Of a stretch of DNA of 64,000 nucleotides, positions 1 through 8,588 are shown piece after piece; within the stretch, counting starts at the first letter, position 1; each line of letters begins with the position of its first letter. The notes below the pieces were generated by a model. That model did no database searches and was not told where the DNA came from. It saw nothing but the letters and a program-made list of their open reading frames with translations. This DNA comes from Cellulomonas sp. Y8 (lineage in GTDB: Bacteria; Actinomycetota; Actinomycetes; Actinomycetales; Cellulomonadaceae): the NCBI RefSeq assembly GCF_008033115.1, contig NZ_CP041203.1, positions 372,001 through 436,000 on the forward strand, read 5' to 3'. Made by a program: the position numbers and the translations under genes.

Positions 1-213
1 GGTGCTGGTCCGGGCGCCGGTCGCGCGCGGCACCGCCGGGCGGCCGTCCGTGCGCGGGGTCGCCGGGCGCCCGGCCGCCGGGACCGCCGCCGTGGGGGCG
101 GTCCCGTCGCGGTCGTCCGGGGTGGTCCGGGGCGCAGGACGGCGTGCCGGGGCCGGCCGCGGCGCCGCGGGGCGCGGCGGATGCGGCGGACGCGGGCGCT
201 GCGGGGGCGTCAC
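1..213 (-). CDS. ftsQ: FtsQ, N-terminal part (cut by window edge)
   Basis: Only the first 71 codons lie in the window. The GTG start (213-211) overlaps the TGA of the upstream murG-murC gene in a GTGA arrangement, the junction seen throughout this cluster. The visible peptide is a proline-, arginine- and alanine-rich cytoplasmic tail with no membrane segment yet. Such tails are common on actinobacterial FtsQ, a bitopic divisome protein that links FtsB/FtsL to the early ring. The assignment rests on position: in actinobacterial dcw clusters murC is followed by ftsQ and ftsZ. No FtsQ domain (POTRA) can be seen, so the identity is inferred from synteny only. Confidence 0.6.
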   Translation of the reverse strand, partial: MTPPQRPRPPHPPRPAAPRPAPARRPAPRTTPDDRDGTAPTAAVPAAGRPATPRTDGRPAVPRATGARTST

Positions 214-3200
214 GCCTGCTCCGCCTCCGGGGCGGTGCCGGGGGTGCCGTCGCCGACCGCGCCGGCCTCGGCGTCGTCGCCGGCCGGGGCGGCGTCGGAC
301 TCGCCGGTGCCCGCGCCCGCCAGCGCCGCCAGCACGACCGGGCCCAGCTCGGTCACGTCGCCGGCGCCCACGGTCAGCACCAGGTCGCCGGGCGCGGCCG
401 CCGCGGCCACGGCCCGTGCGGCCTCGTGCCGGTCGGCGACGAACCGCGCGCGTCCGGGCGTGGGCACCCGCTGCACGATCGTGTCGCCCGACACCTCGGG
501 GTCCGGGTCCTCGCGGGCCGCGTAGACGTCGGTCACGACGACGGTGTCCGCGAGGTCGAGCGCCGCGCCGAACTCGGTCGCGAACGTCCGGGTGCGCGAG
601 TACAGGTGCGGCTGGAACAGCACGTGCACCGCGCCGTCGCCGGCGACGCCCCGCGCGGTCCGCAGCAGCGCCGCGACCTCCGTCGGGTGGTGGGCGTAGT
701 CGTCGACGACCCGCACGCCCGCGGCGGTGCCCCGGTCCTCGAACCGGCGGCCCGTGCCGCGGAACTCCCCCAGCCCCGCGGCGACGGCGGCGGGGTCGGC
801 GCCCACGGCCCAGGCCGCGAGGTAGGCGGCGGCGGCGTTGGCGGCGTTGTGCTCGCCGGGGACGGCGAGCGCGAGGTCGGCGCCGGGCACCTCGGCCGTC
901 CGCGAGGTCAGCGTCGTGCGCCAGGTGCCGCCCGCGGCGACGACGGGGCCGACGACGAGGTCCGGCCCGAGCTCCCCGATCGAGGCGTCCGTGCCGTAGG
1001 TGAGCACGCGGACGCCGCGCCGGGTCAGCCGCTCGCCGACCTCGGCCACCAGGCGCGCCGCGCCCGGGTCGTCGAGGCACGCGACCAGCGCGCCGCCGTC
1101 GAGCACCCGGTCGGCGAACGCCGCGAACGCGGCCTCGAACGCCTCGGTGGTGCCGTAGTGGTCCAGGTGGTCGGGCTCGACGTTGGTCACGATCGCGACC
1201 GCGGGCGCGTAGGCCAGGAACGAGCCGTCCGACTCGTCGGCCTCGGCCACGAACGCCTCGCCGGCGCCGGTGCGGTAGCCCGGGGTCGCGCCCTCGGGGG
1301 TCAGCACGGTCCCGCCGATCGCGTACGACGGGTCGAGCACCTCGTCCGCGCGCCCCGCCGCGGTCAGCGCCGTGGCGACCATCGCGGACGTCGTCGTCTT
1401 GCCGTGCGCGCCGGCGACCGCGATGCCGATGCGGCCGGCCATGAGCGCGGCCAGCGCCTCGGAGCGGTGCAGCACCGGCAGGCCGCGCTCCCGCGCCCGG
1501 GCCAGCTCCGGGTTGGTCTCGCGGATGGCGCTCGACAGGACGACCGAGTCGACGTCCTCGACGTGCGCGGCGTCGTGGCCGACGTGCACGGTGACGCCCG
1601 CGGCGCGCAGGCCGTCCAGCGCGGGCCCCTCCTTCGCGTCGGAGCCCGACACGGTCAGGCCGCGCGCGGCCAGCAGGCCGGCGACCGCGGACATGCCGGC
1701 GCCGCCGACGCCGACCAGGTGCACCCGGCCGAGGTCCGCCAGCGCGCCGACGGGCGCGGCGGCGTCCCGCGCGGGGGGGTCGCCGGAGCCCGCCGCCGCG
1801 ACGACCGGGGTCGCCACCGTCAGCGGCGGCGACGCGGGCACCGCGCCGGCACGCCCGGCCACGTCGTCGTCTCCGGGCACGTCGAGGGCCGCCCCGTCCG
1901 CCTCCGCACCGGCCGCCTCCGCCGCGACCCGCTCGGCCTCGGCCCGCTCGGCGGCGAGCCGGTCCTGCTCCGCGCGCTCGGCCCGCTCGGTCTCCTGCGC
2001 CGCGGCCCGCTCGGCCGCCGCGCGCTCCGCCTCGGCCCGCTCCGCCGCGAGCCGCTCGCCCTCGGCCAGCGCGTCCTCGACGAGGTCGGCCACCCGCCCG
2101 GCCGCGTCCGGCACGCCGACCCGCGCGGCCGCCTCGCCCATCTCGCGGCGCCGGCCGGCGGCCTCGGGCGCGAGCAGCGGCAGCAGGTGCGCGGCGATCC
2201 ACTCCCCCGTCAGCGCCTCGTCCGCCACCAGCACGCCGCCGCCCTCGGCGACGACCGGCTGGGCGTTGAGCCGCTGCTCGCCGTTGCCGACCGGGAGCGG
2301 TACGTACACCGCGGGGATGCCGAGCGCGGCGAGCTCGCTCACCGTGCCGGCGCCGGACCGGCAGACCACCAGGTCGGCGACCGCCAGCGCCTGCTCCATC
2401 TCGGCCAGGTACTCGCGCACGTGGTACCGCTCGGCGCCGGGGACCCCGCGGACCGCGGAGCGGACGTCCTCGGCCTTGCCCGCCCCGGTGAGGTGCAGCA
2501 CCTCCGCGCCGGTGGCGAGGATCGCGCGGGCCTGCGCGGCGACCGCGCGGTTCACCGACAGCGCGCCCAGCGAGCCGCCCGTGACCAGCAGCGTGACCCG
2601 CTCGGGGTCGAAGCCCAGCTCCGCCGCCGCGCGCCGCCGGGTCGCACCCGCGTCCGCCGCGCGCTCCGCCAGCAGGTCCACGATCTCCGGGCGCAGCGGC
2701 AGGCCGGTGACCCGGGCGCGCGGCAGCCGGGTCCCCGGGAACGTCACGGCGACGGCGACGGCGCGCCGGGCGCCCAGCCGGTTGGCGAGCCCCGCGCGGG
2801 CGTTCTGCTCGTGCACGACGACCGGCACGCCCCGCGACCGGGCGGCGAGGTAGGCGGGCGTGGACACGTAGCCACCGAAGCCGACGACGGCGCCCGCGCC
2901 GAGCTCGTCGATCGCGGCGCCCGCGGCGTCCACCGCCTCGCGCAGCAGCCGGGGCAGCCGCACCCAGTCGACGGTGGGCCGCCGCGGCAGCGGCACCTTC
3001 GGGACCACGAACATCTCGAGCCCGCGCTCCGGCACCAGCCGCGCCTCGAGCCCCTCGGCGGTGCCCAGGGCGGCGACCCGCAGCTCGGGGTCGCGGGCGC
3101 GCAGCTCCTCCGCCACGGCGAGCAGCGGGTTCACGTGCCCGGCCGTGCCCCCGCCGGCGAGCAGGACCGCGCGCGGACGGGGCTCGGCGCCCTCCGCCGG

Positions 3201-3227
3201 GCCGGTGGGGGCGTCGGGTGCGGTCAC
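210..3227 (-). CDS. murG-murC: MurG-MurC fusion protein (GlcNAc transferase + UDP-MurNAc:L-Ala ligase)
   Basis: One open frame of about 1005 residues carries two cell-wall enzymes. Residues ~20-380 are MurG, the lipid II-forming GlcNAc transferase: GGGTAGH loop at 25-31, a second glycine loop GGSLGA, and the UDP-GlcNAc site region CRSGAGTVSELAALG. Residues ~381-440 are a charged Ala/Glu/Arg helix-like linker, ~441-495 a Pro/Ala-rich spacer, and ~496-1005 MurC: dinucleotide-like GVGGAGMS, ATP loop GAHGKTTT, then EPDHLDHYG and DDYAHHPTE. No in-frame stop and no Met occurs in the linker, and its third codon positions are nearly all G/C, as in real coding sequence. The GTG start at 3227 has GGAGG 5 nt upstream. 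The frame runs open further upstream, but that part is antisense-frame sequence over ftsW. Normally these are separate genes. Fusion would place the cytosolic MurC step on the membrane-associated MurG. Confidence 0.85.
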   Translation of the reverse strand: MTAPDAPTGPAEGAEPRPRAVLLAGGGTAGHVNPLLAVAEELRARDPELRVAALGTAEGLEARLVPERGLEMFVVPKVPLPRRPTVDWVRLPRLLREAVDAAGAAIDELGAGAVVGFGGYVSTPAYLAARSRGVPVVVHEQNARAGLANRLGARRAVAVAVTFPGTRLPRARVTGLPLRPEIVDLLAERAADAGATRRRAAAELGFDPERVTLLVTGGSLGALSVNRAVAAQARAILATGAEVLHLTGAGKAEDVRSAVRGVPGAERYHVREYLAEMEQALAVADLVVCRSGAGTVSELAALGIPAVYVPLPVGNGEQRLNAQPVVAEGGGVLVADEALTGEWIAAHLLPLLAPEAAGRRREMGEAAARVGVPDAAGRVADLVEDALAEGERLAAERAEAERAAAERAAAQETERAERAEQDRLAAERAEAERVAAEAAGAEADGAALDVPGDDDVAGRAGAVPASPPLTVATPVVAAAGSGDPPARDAAAPVGALADLGRVHLVGVGGAGMSAVAGLLAARGLTVSGSDAKEGPALDGLRAAGVTVHVGHDAAHVEDVDSVVLSSAIRETNPELARARERGLPVLHRSEALAALMAGRIGIAVAGAHGKTTTSAMVATALTAAGRADEVLDPSYAIGGTVLTPEGATPGYRTGAGEAFVAEADESDGSFLAYAPAVAIVTNVEPDHLDHYGTTEAFEAAFAAFADRVLDGGALVACLDDPGAARLVAEVGERLTRRGVRVLTYGTDASIGELGPDLVVGPVVAAGGTWRTTLTSRTAEVPGADLALAVPGEHNAANAAAAYLAAWAVGADPAAVAAGLGEFRGTGRRFEDRGTAAGVRVVDDYAHHPTEVAALLRTARGVAGDGAVHVLFQPHLYSRTRTFATEFGAALDLADTVVVTDVYAAREDPDPEVSGDTIVQRVPTPGRARFVADRHEAARAVAAAAAPGDLVLTVGAGDVTELGPVVLAALAGAGTGESDAAPAGDDAEAGAVGDGTPGTAPEAEQA

Positions 3228-3328
3228 GGTGTCCTCCGGGGTCACGGGCAGGCGGGTCGGGCGCGGCGGTGGCCGCTCAGGTCGGGGTGGGGCGCGCGCG
3301 GTGCCGGGTCCCGGCGGCGCGGCGGCGG

Positions 3329-4576
3329 TCAGGCACGGGTCCGGCCGATCACGGCGAGCGACCGGCGGACCACGCTGGGCCGCGCGGCGAGCGCCTCCGC
3401 GGCGCCCGGCTCGGTGCGGGCGAACGAGATGACGACGCCGAGCGCGACCAGCGTGGTGATCAGGGCCGAGCCGCCCGCGGACACCAGCGGCAGCGGCACG
3501 CCGATGACCGGCAGCAGGCCGACGACCACGCCCATGTTCACCAGCGCCTGGCCGATGATCCACGCCGCGACACCGCCGGTGACGATCTGGGCGAACGGGT
3601 CGCGGTGCCGGGCGATCACCCGGAACATCGCGAACGCCAGCACGCCGAACAGCGCGAGCACCAGGAGCGTGCCGATCAGGCCCAGCTCCTCGCCGATGAT
3701 CGCGAAGATGAAGTCGTTGTGCGCCTCGGGCAGGTACGACCACTTCTCCCGGCTCTGGCCCAGGCCGAGCCCGAACCAGCCGCCGGTGGCGAGCGCCTGC
3801 AGGCCGTGCTTGGTCTGGTAGCAGCCGGCGGTGACGTCGCACGTGCCGCTGAAGAAGTTGAGGATGCGGCCGACCCGGTTCGTGCTGCCGATCGCCAGGG
3901 CCGCGACCACGGCGCCCGCGAGCACGCCGGCGCCGGCGAAGATCCGCATCGGCACACCGGCGACGAACAGCGCACCCGCCACGAGCAGGATCATGATCAT
4001 CGCCGTGCCGAGGTCGTGCCCGAGCAGCACCAGGCCGATCGCACCGCCGGCGATCGGGATCGCCGGGACCGCGGCGTGCTTCCAGTCGTCGAACATCGGC
4101 TGCTTCCGGACGAGGATCATCCCGAGCCACACCACCAGGGCGAGCTTGAGCGCCTCGGACGGCTGGGCCGAGAACCCCGGCAGGTAGATCCAGCCCTGGT
4201 TGCCGCCCTTGCTCCGGCCCAGCGGGGAGAAGACCAGCAGCTGGGCGACGACACCCAGGCCGAGCAGCGGCCACGCGAGCCTCTTGTACGTGGCGGGCCG
4301 GATGCGCGAGGCGAGCCACATGAGCGGCAGACCGATCATCGCGTACTGCGCCTGCCCGAGGAACACGGTGTACGGGGACTTGCCCGACGCCAGCGAGTCC
4401 ACGGACGACGACGACAGCACCATGACCAGCCCGAGGACGAGCAGCAGCAGGCTGGCGCCGACGAGCAGGTAGTAGCTCGTCACCGCGCTGTTCCACTGCC
4501 CGAGGCGGGAGGGGCGCCGCTCGGCGGCGCGCGGGGCCGGGGCGTCCGTCGTCTGTGCCATCGGCGCCGGGGTCAC
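3329..4576 (-). CDS. ftsW: FtsW, SEDS peptidoglycan glycosyltransferase of the divisome
   Basis: A 415-residue polytopic membrane protein of the SEDS family. FtsW polymerises lipid II into septal glycan together with its class B PBP partner (FtsI, encoded in the same cluster). The cytoplasmic N-terminus (~30 residues) is followed by about ten hydrophobic segments. Family landmarks include the long extracytoplasmic loop with PEAHNDFIFAIIGEELG and the C-terminal LPLVSAGGSALI. Its GTG start overlaps the murD stop (GTGA at 4573-4576). An ATG five codons in (4561) is an alternative, and neither has an ideal Shine-Dalgarno spacing. A 101-bp gap separates it from murG-murC. Confidence 0.95.
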   Translation of the reverse strand: MTPAPMAQTTDAPAPRAAERRPSRLGQWNSAVTSYYLLVGASLLLLVLGLVMVLSSSSVDSLASGKSPYTVFLGQAQYAMIGLPLMWLASRIRPATYKRLAWPLLGLGVVAQLLVFSPLGRSKGGNQGWIYLPGFSAQPSEALKLALVVWLGMILVRKQPMFDDWKHAAVPAIPIAGGAIGLVLLGHDLGTAMIMILLVAGALFVAGVPMRIFAGAGVLAGAVVAALAIGSTNRVGRILNFFSGTCDVTAGCYQTKHGLQALATGGWFGLGLGQSREKWSYLPEAHNDFIFAIIGEELGLIGTLLVLALFGVLAFAMFRVIARHRDPFAQIVTGGVAAWIIGQALVNMGVVVGLLPVIGVPLPLVSAGGSALITTLVALGVVISFARTEPGAAEALAARPSVVRRSLAVIGRTRA

Positions 4577-6024
4577 CCCCTCGGGTGCAGGGCGCGCACC
4601 TCGGCGGCGAACGCCTCGCCGCGGGCGGCGTACGAGGCGAACTGGTCCATCGAGGCGGACGCGGGTGCGAGCAGGACCGTGGTGCCGGCCGCGGCCCGGG
4701 TCTCCGCCAGGCGGCGGGCCTCGGTCACGGCGCGGGACATCACGGACCCAGTGTCACCGGGATCCACGCGGACGACGGGGACCTGCGGCGCGTGTCGGGC
4801 GAGCGCGTCGGCGAGCGGGGCGGCGTCCACCCCGATGAGCACGACGGCGTGCAGCCGGTCGGCGCGGCGGGCGACGAGCTCGTCGAACGTCGCGCCCTTG
4901 GCGAGGCCGCCGGCGACCCACACGACGCTGCCCTCGGCGAACGAGGCGAGCGAGGCGGCCGCGGCGTGCGCGTTGGTGGCCTTGGAGTCGTCGACGTACC
5001 GGACCCCGTCGACCTCGGCGACGGTGGCGATGCGGTGTGCCCCGGGCGCGTAGGCGCGCAGGCCCGCGCCGACGGCCTCGGGCGGCACGCCGTGCGCGAG
5101 CGCCAGCGCCGCGGCGGCCAGGGCGTTCTGCACCACGTGCGGCGCCAGCCCGTCCGGGCCCGCCAGGTGCGCCAGGTCGTCGAACGTCGCGAGCTCGGCC
5201 GCGTGCGTGTGGCGCAGCGTCGCGAACCCGCGGTCGACGAGCATCCGGTCGACCAGCCCGACCTGCCCGACCCCGGGCGAGCCGAGCGTGAACCCGACGG
5301 CCACCGCGCCGTCGGCGACCTCGGCCTCGCGCACGAGGTCCTCGGTCGTGCGGTCGGCCGCGTTGTACACGCAGGCGACCTCGACGCCGGAGTAGATCCG
5401 GCCCTTGTCCGCCGCGTACGCGTCCAGGGAGCCGTGCCAGTCGAGGTGGTCGGCGGCGACGTTGAGCACCGCGGCCGCCTGCGCGGCCATCGACTCGGTG
5501 TGGTGCAGCTGAAACGACGACAGCTCGACCGCCAGCACGTCCAGAGCCGGGTCGGTCGCCGCCAGGACCACGGGGGTGCCGACGTTGCCGACCGCGGCGG
5601 TGCGCCGCCCCGCCGCCTGCAGGACGGACGCGAGCATCTCGACCGTCGTGGTCTTGCCGTTCGTGCCCGTGACGGCCAGCCAGGGCGCCGGGCCGTCACC
5701 GGTGTCCCGGTCGACGCGCAGCCGCCAGGCCAGCTCGACCTCGCTCCACACCGGCACGCCGGCCGCGCGGGCGGCGGCGAGCAGCGGGTGCGCCGGCGGC
5801 CAGCCGGGCGAGGCGACGACCACGTCGACCCCCGCGAGCCCGTCGCCCGCGAGGAACGCGGCGACGTCGCGGACGTCGGCGTCCTCCGCCCGGTCGTCGA
5901 CGGTCGTCACCCGCGCGCCGAGGCCGGCGAGCACGTCGCGCGCGGCGCGCCCGGACACGCCGAGCCCCGCGACGACGACCCGCGCCCGGCCCAGACCCTC
6001 GGCCCCACTCAGGTCGGCAGCCAC
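4573..6024 (-). CDS. murD: MurD, UDP-MurNAc-L-Ala:D-Glu ligase
   Basis: About 483 residues. MurD is a cytosolic Mur ligase that adds D-glutamate to UDP-MurNAc-L-Ala using ATP. The N-terminal UDP-binding Rossmann part has GLGVSGRAA. The ATP loop reads TGTNGKTTTVEML, followed by the ligase signature region ELSSFQLHH and NVAADHLDWHGSL. The C-terminal domain contains VDDSKATNAHAA, typical of MurD. The chosen GTG start (6024) lies 2 nt after the mraY stop; a GTG 18 nt further upstream (6042) inside mraY is possible. The stop overlaps the ftsW start. Confidence 0.95.
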   Translation of the reverse strand: MAADLSGAEGLGRARVVVAGLGVSGRAARDVLAGLGARVTTVDDRAEDADVRDVAAFLAGDGLAGVDVVVASPGWPPAHPLLAAARAAGVPVWSEVELAWRLRVDRDTGDGPAPWLAVTGTNGKTTTVEMLASVLQAAGRRTAAVGNVGTPVVLAATDPALDVLAVELSSFQLHHTESMAAQAAAVLNVAADHLDWHGSLDAYAADKGRIYSGVEVACVYNAADRTTEDLVREAEVADGAVAVGFTLGSPGVGQVGLVDRMLVDRGFATLRHTHAAELATFDDLAHLAGPDGLAPHVVQNALAAAALALAHGVPPEAVGAGLRAYAPGAHRIATVAEVDGVRYVDDSKATNAHAAAASLASFAEGSVVWVAGGLAKGATFDELVARRADRLHAVVLIGVDAAPLADALARHAPQVPVVRVDPGDTGSVMSRAVTEARRLAETRAAAGTTVLLAPASASMDQFASYAARGEAFAAEVRALHPRG

Positions 6025-6026
6025 GG

Positions 6027-7103
6027 TCAGCCCGTCACCCACTCCGCGTAGAAGATCCCGATGCCCAGCGAGACGAACAGCCCGGCGATCAACCAGAACC
6101 GGATGACGATCGTGACCTCGCCCCACCCCGACAGCTCGAAGTGGTGGTGCAGCGGGGCCATCTTGAACACCCGCTTGCCGGTCATCTTGAAGAAGCCGAT
6201 CTGGATGACGTCCGACAGCACGATGATGACGAACAGGCCGCCGATGATCGCGGCCAGCACCTCGGTGCGGGTCACGATCGAGATGCCGGCGAGCGCGCCG
6301 CCGAGGGCGAGCGACCCGGTGTCGCCCATGAAGATCTTGGCCGGGCTGGCGTTCCACCACAGGAAGCCGAAGCACGCGCCCGTGACGGCCGCGGCGACCA
6401 CGGCCATGTCCAGCGGGTCGCGGGTGGCGTAGCACTTGAGATTCTCCGCGAGCCCGCAGCGCTGGTTGAACTGCCAGACGCACACGATGACGTACGCGCC
6501 GAACACGATCAGCGACGACCCGGTGGCCAGTCCGTCGAGCCCGTCCGTGAGGTTCACGGCGTTCGACCAGGCGGTGATGAGGAAGTTCGCCCAGATCACG
6601 AACAGGATCGCGCCGATCGTGGCCCCGGCGAACGCCAGGTCCAGGCCGGTGTCCCGGATGAACGAGATGCTGGTGGACGCCGGCGTGCGCAGCGTGGCGT
6701 CGGGGAACTGAAGCGCCAGCACCGCGAACGTGATGCCGACGAAGCCCTGGCCGACGATCTTCCACCGGGCGGACAGCCCGAGGCTGCGCTGCCGGGAGAT
6801 CTTGATGTAGTCGTCGAGGAAGCCGACGACCCCCAGGCCGGTCATGAGGAACAGCACGAGCAGCGCGGACGCGCTCGGCAGGTTCCCGGTGACCAGGGCC
6901 GCGACGCCGAAGCCGATCAGCGTGGCCCCGATGATGACCACGCCGCCCATCGTCGGCGTGCCGCGCTTGGTGTAGTGCGCGGTCGGGCCGTCCTGGCGGA
7001 TGAACTGGCCGTACTGCTTGGTGACCAGGAAGTTGATGAACAGCGGGGTGGCGAGCAGCGCGACGACCATCGCGACGCCGCCGGCGACGAGGACGGAGAT
7101 CAT
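6027..7103 (-). CDS. mraY: MraY, phospho-MurNAc-pentapeptide translocase
   Basis: A 358-residue integral membrane enzyme that transfers phospho-MurNAc-pentapeptide from UDP to undecaprenyl phosphate, forming lipid I. Visible landmarks are TMGGVV near residue 70, FLDDYIKI (Asp-Asp motif), [13 protein letters not shown] (catalytic Asp region) and the C-terminal HHHFE histidine cluster in [13 protein letters not shown]. About ten hydrophobic helices alternate between these loops. The ATG start (7103) overlaps the murF stop by ATGA, so the two are translationally coupled. Length and all motifs are normal for the family. Confidence 0.97.
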   Translation of the reverse strand: MISVLVAGGVAMVVALLATPLFINFLVTKQYGQFIRQDGPTAHYTKRGTPTMGGVVIIGATLIGFGVAALVTGNLPSASALLVLFLMTGLGVVGFLDDYIKISRQRSLGLSARWKIVGQGFVGITFAVLALQFPDATLRTPASTSISFIRDTGLDLAFAGATIGAILFVIWANFLITAWSNAVNLTDGLDGLATGSSLIVFGAYVIVCVWQFNQRCGLAENLKCYATRDPLDMAVVAAAVTGACFGFLWWNASPAKIFMGDTGSLALGGALAGISIVTRTEVLAAIIGGLFVIIVLSDVIQIGFFKMTGKRVFKMAPLHHHFELSGWGEVTIVIRFWLIAGLFVSLGIGIFYAEWVTG

Positions 7104-8588
7104 GCCCGCACCCCCGTGTCCGTCAGCAGGTCTCCCAGGCGCCACAGACCGGCGCCGTTCGACGCCTTGAGCAGCACCACGTCACCCGCGCGCAGCTCGC
7201 GCTCGAGGAACGCGGTCGCCGCCTCGACGTCGTCGACCATGACCACCTCGTCGCCCCAGGAGCCCTCGCGCTGCGCCCCGGCGAAGATGCCGAGCGCGCC
7301 GGACCCGACCACGACGGTCAGGCCGACGTTCAGCCGGACCACCTGGAGGCCGATCGCCTCGTGCTCGCGGCGCGCGTCCTCGCCGAGCTCCATCATCTCG
7401 CCGAGCACGGCCACCGACCGGCGCTCGCGCCCCGCGACGACGGCGAGCGCGCGCAGGGCGGCCCGCATCGAGTCGGGGTTGGCGTTGTAGGAGTCGTCGA
7501 TGACCGTGATCCCGTCGGGGCGGTCGACCACGTGCATCCGGTGCGGGCTGATCGCGTCCGCGGCGGACAGGCCGGCCGCGACGTCCGCGAGCGGCAGCCC
7601 GACGGCCAGCGCGGCCGCCGCCGCGCCCAGCGCGTTGTGCACGTGGTGCTCCCCCACCAGCCGCAGGGTGACCTCGGCGGTCTCCCGCGAGCCGTCGCCC
7701 TCGACCGGCGGCACCCGCCCGGCGTCCAGCGTGAAGCCGGCGCGCCCGGCGCGGTCCACCCGCAGGCCCACCGCGCGCACGTCGGCGCCCGTGGTCGTGC
7801 CGAAGGTGGCGACGGCCGCCGGCGCCTGGCTCGCCATCGCGAGCACCCGCGGGTCGTCCGCGTTCAGCACCGCGACGCCGTCCGGGGCCAGCCCGGCGAC
7901 GAGCTCGGCCTTGGCGCGCGCCACGGCCTCGATCCCGCCGAAGCCCTCGAGGTGCGCGTGGCCGACGACCAGCACCACCGCGACGTCGGGCGGCGCGATG
8001 TCCGTCAGGTAGGTCAGGTGCCCGATCCCGGAGGCGCCCATCTCGAGCACGAGGAACCGGGTCCGCTCGTCGGCGCGCAGCACCGTGAGCGGCAGGCCGA
8101 TCTCGTTGTTGAACGACTTCTCCGGGGCGACCGTCGGGCCCGCCGCGGCGCACAGCTGCGCCAGCAGGTCCTTGGTGGTGGTCTTGCCGACCGAGCCGGT
8201 GACGCCGATGACCCGCAGGTCCGTGCCGCCGGGCTCGACCGCCGCCTCGCGCAGCCGCTCGAGCACCACGCGGGCCAGGTCGCCGAGCGCCTTCTCGACG
8301 TCGTCGACCACGACCACCGGCAGCGCCGTCGGGCCGCCGTCGTCGGGGCCGTCCTGCGTCACCGGGCGGGAGCCGAGCACCAGGGTCGCGCCCGAGCGCA
8401 CCGCGGCGGCCGCGAAGTCGTGGCCGTCCGCGTGCTCGCCGGGCAGCGCCACGAACAGCGAGCCGGGCTCGACCTGGCGGGAGTCGACCACGACCGGGCC
8501 GGTCACGACCGTGGCCGGGTCCAGGTCCTCGGGGTGCAGGCGCCCGCCCGGTCGCTGCGGCCACCTCGGCCGCCGTCATCGCGATCAC
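7100..8588 (-). CDS. murF: MurF, UDP-MurNAc-tripeptide:D-Ala-D-Ala ligase (one apparent frameshift)
   Basis: A Mur ligase that adds D-Ala-D-Ala to complete the UDP-MurNAc-pentapeptide. The main frame holds [15 protein letters not shown], the ATP loop [37 protein letters not shown] and NGAGLW. The N-terminal ~13 codons (start GTG 8588, overlapping the murE stop as GTGA; ATG also at 8579) are in another frame. Removing one base from the C runs at about 8543-8549 joins them and restores the normal AATGGRL stretch, giving about 495 residues. The alternative start inside the main frame at 8506 would lose ~28 conserved residues, so I treat this as an indel, probably a sequence error. Confidence 0.9.

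Noticed and set aside
144..3821. Long plus-strand frame over the murG-murC and ftsW genes
   Set aside because: Antisense shadow of conserved genes with no recognisable protein content.
3228..4496. Upstream extension of the murG-murC frame to 4496
   Set aside because: It overlaps ftsW in another frame on the same strand and gives an Arg/Pro/Gly-rich nonsense protein. A GTG with GGAGG at 3227 is the real start.
8506..8508. A murF start inside the main frame at 8506
   Set aside because: It would drop the conserved N-terminal segment, which is present in the neighbouring frame and properly coupled to murE by a GTGA overlap.
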